Source: an uncultured Woeseiaceae bacterium (GTDB lineage Bacteria > Pseudomonadota > Gammaproteobacteria > Woeseiales > Woeseiaceae). From it: 6,411 nucleotides of DNA. This document shows positions 6,228-6,411 of this stretch, piece by piece. Positions within the stretch are counted from its first letter, which is position 1. Each line of letters starts with the position of its first letter. A program made the translations under genes and the position numbers. The DNA is taken from NCBI GenBank assembly GCA_947259435.1, contig CAMYMP010000023.1, positions 1 through 6,411 of the forward strand, in the 5' to 3' direction. The notes under the pieces were generated by a model. It searched no databases, had not been told where the DNA came from, and saw only the letters and a program-made list of their open reading frames with translations.

Positions 6228-6411
6228 CGCCTCACGATGCGCAGGACTAACGGTCCGCTTTCGCGCAAAGCGGTCATTCCAATGGCTAAAATTACTAGGT
6301 TTCGACCGGCGGCTTTCGGCCAGAAGCAGCCGTTTCGGATAAACGATTCCGGATTGCGTGACATCTAAGTTGTGTGAGGCGCGCGGAACGTCGCGCAATT
6401 ATCAAGGGGCG
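6228..6411. other. Non-coding tail after dcd
   Basis: No supported gene in these 184 bp. Contents: the hairpin at 6255-6273, a -10-like TAAAAT at 6287-6292 without a matching -35 box, a short inverted repeat GCGCG-GAACGT-CGCGC at 6381-6396, and a purine-rich AAGGGG at 6404-6409. The last could be the ribosome binding site of a gene starting just beyond the window; that is a guess. Confidence 0.4.
6255..6273 (+). terminator. Hairpin downstream of dcd, possible weak terminator
   Basis: CCGCTTT-CGCGC-AAAGCGG is a perfect 7-bp stem with a 5-base loop, 27 bases after the dcd stop. The following bases are TCATTCC rather than a T-run. It may be a poor intrinsic terminator or a 3' end that blocks exonucleases; factor-dependent termination is equally possible. 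Confidence 0.35.

Noticed and set aside
5841..6398. 185-codon minus-strand frame over dcd and the tail
   Set aside because: It mostly overlaps dcd, which is certain. The part outside dcd has no coding signal or good ribosome binding site.

Overview
The window looks chromosomal and comes from a Proteobacterium, most likely a gammaproteobacterium. GC content is moderately high. The Mrp and Dcd proteins resemble the gammaproteobacterial versions: Dcd begins [17 protein letters not shown], as the Pseudomonas-type enzymes do. PilT/PilU-family pilus ATPases also fit this group. No mobile element, CRISPR array, tRNA or rRNA is visible.

Layout: two divergent gene blocks read away from a control region at about 4257-4566. 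The minus-strand block, read right to left, holds three genes. The first is a soluble protein with a long N-terminal HEAT-repeat array and a complete C-terminal Hanks-type Ser/Thr kinase domain (1797-4256). The second is a full-length PilT/PilU-family ATPase (557-1669). The third is another PilT-family ATPase, cut by the left edge (1-560), whose start overlaps the preceding stop in an ATGA. The plus-strand block holds the Fe-S carrier ATPase Mrp/ApbC (4567-5661) and dCTP deaminase Dcd (5661-6227), joined by a TGATG overlap. The last 184 bases are non-coding and contain a perfect hairpin.

How the genes may work together: the mrp-dcd pair is a housekeeping unit (Fe-S cluster delivery; dUTP supply for dTMP synthesis) and is unlikely to be functionally tied to the other block. 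The minus-strand block is the interesting part. Its order suggests that a HEAT-scaffolded kinase regulates, or is regulated by, two type IV pilus motor ATPases. No link between the kinase and the motors is proven by sequence alone. The divergent control region is rich in dyad symmetry: a 21-bp near-perfect palindrome, a perfect 15-bp palindrome over the predicted mrp -35 box, and a strong leader hairpin between the predicted promoter and the mrp start.
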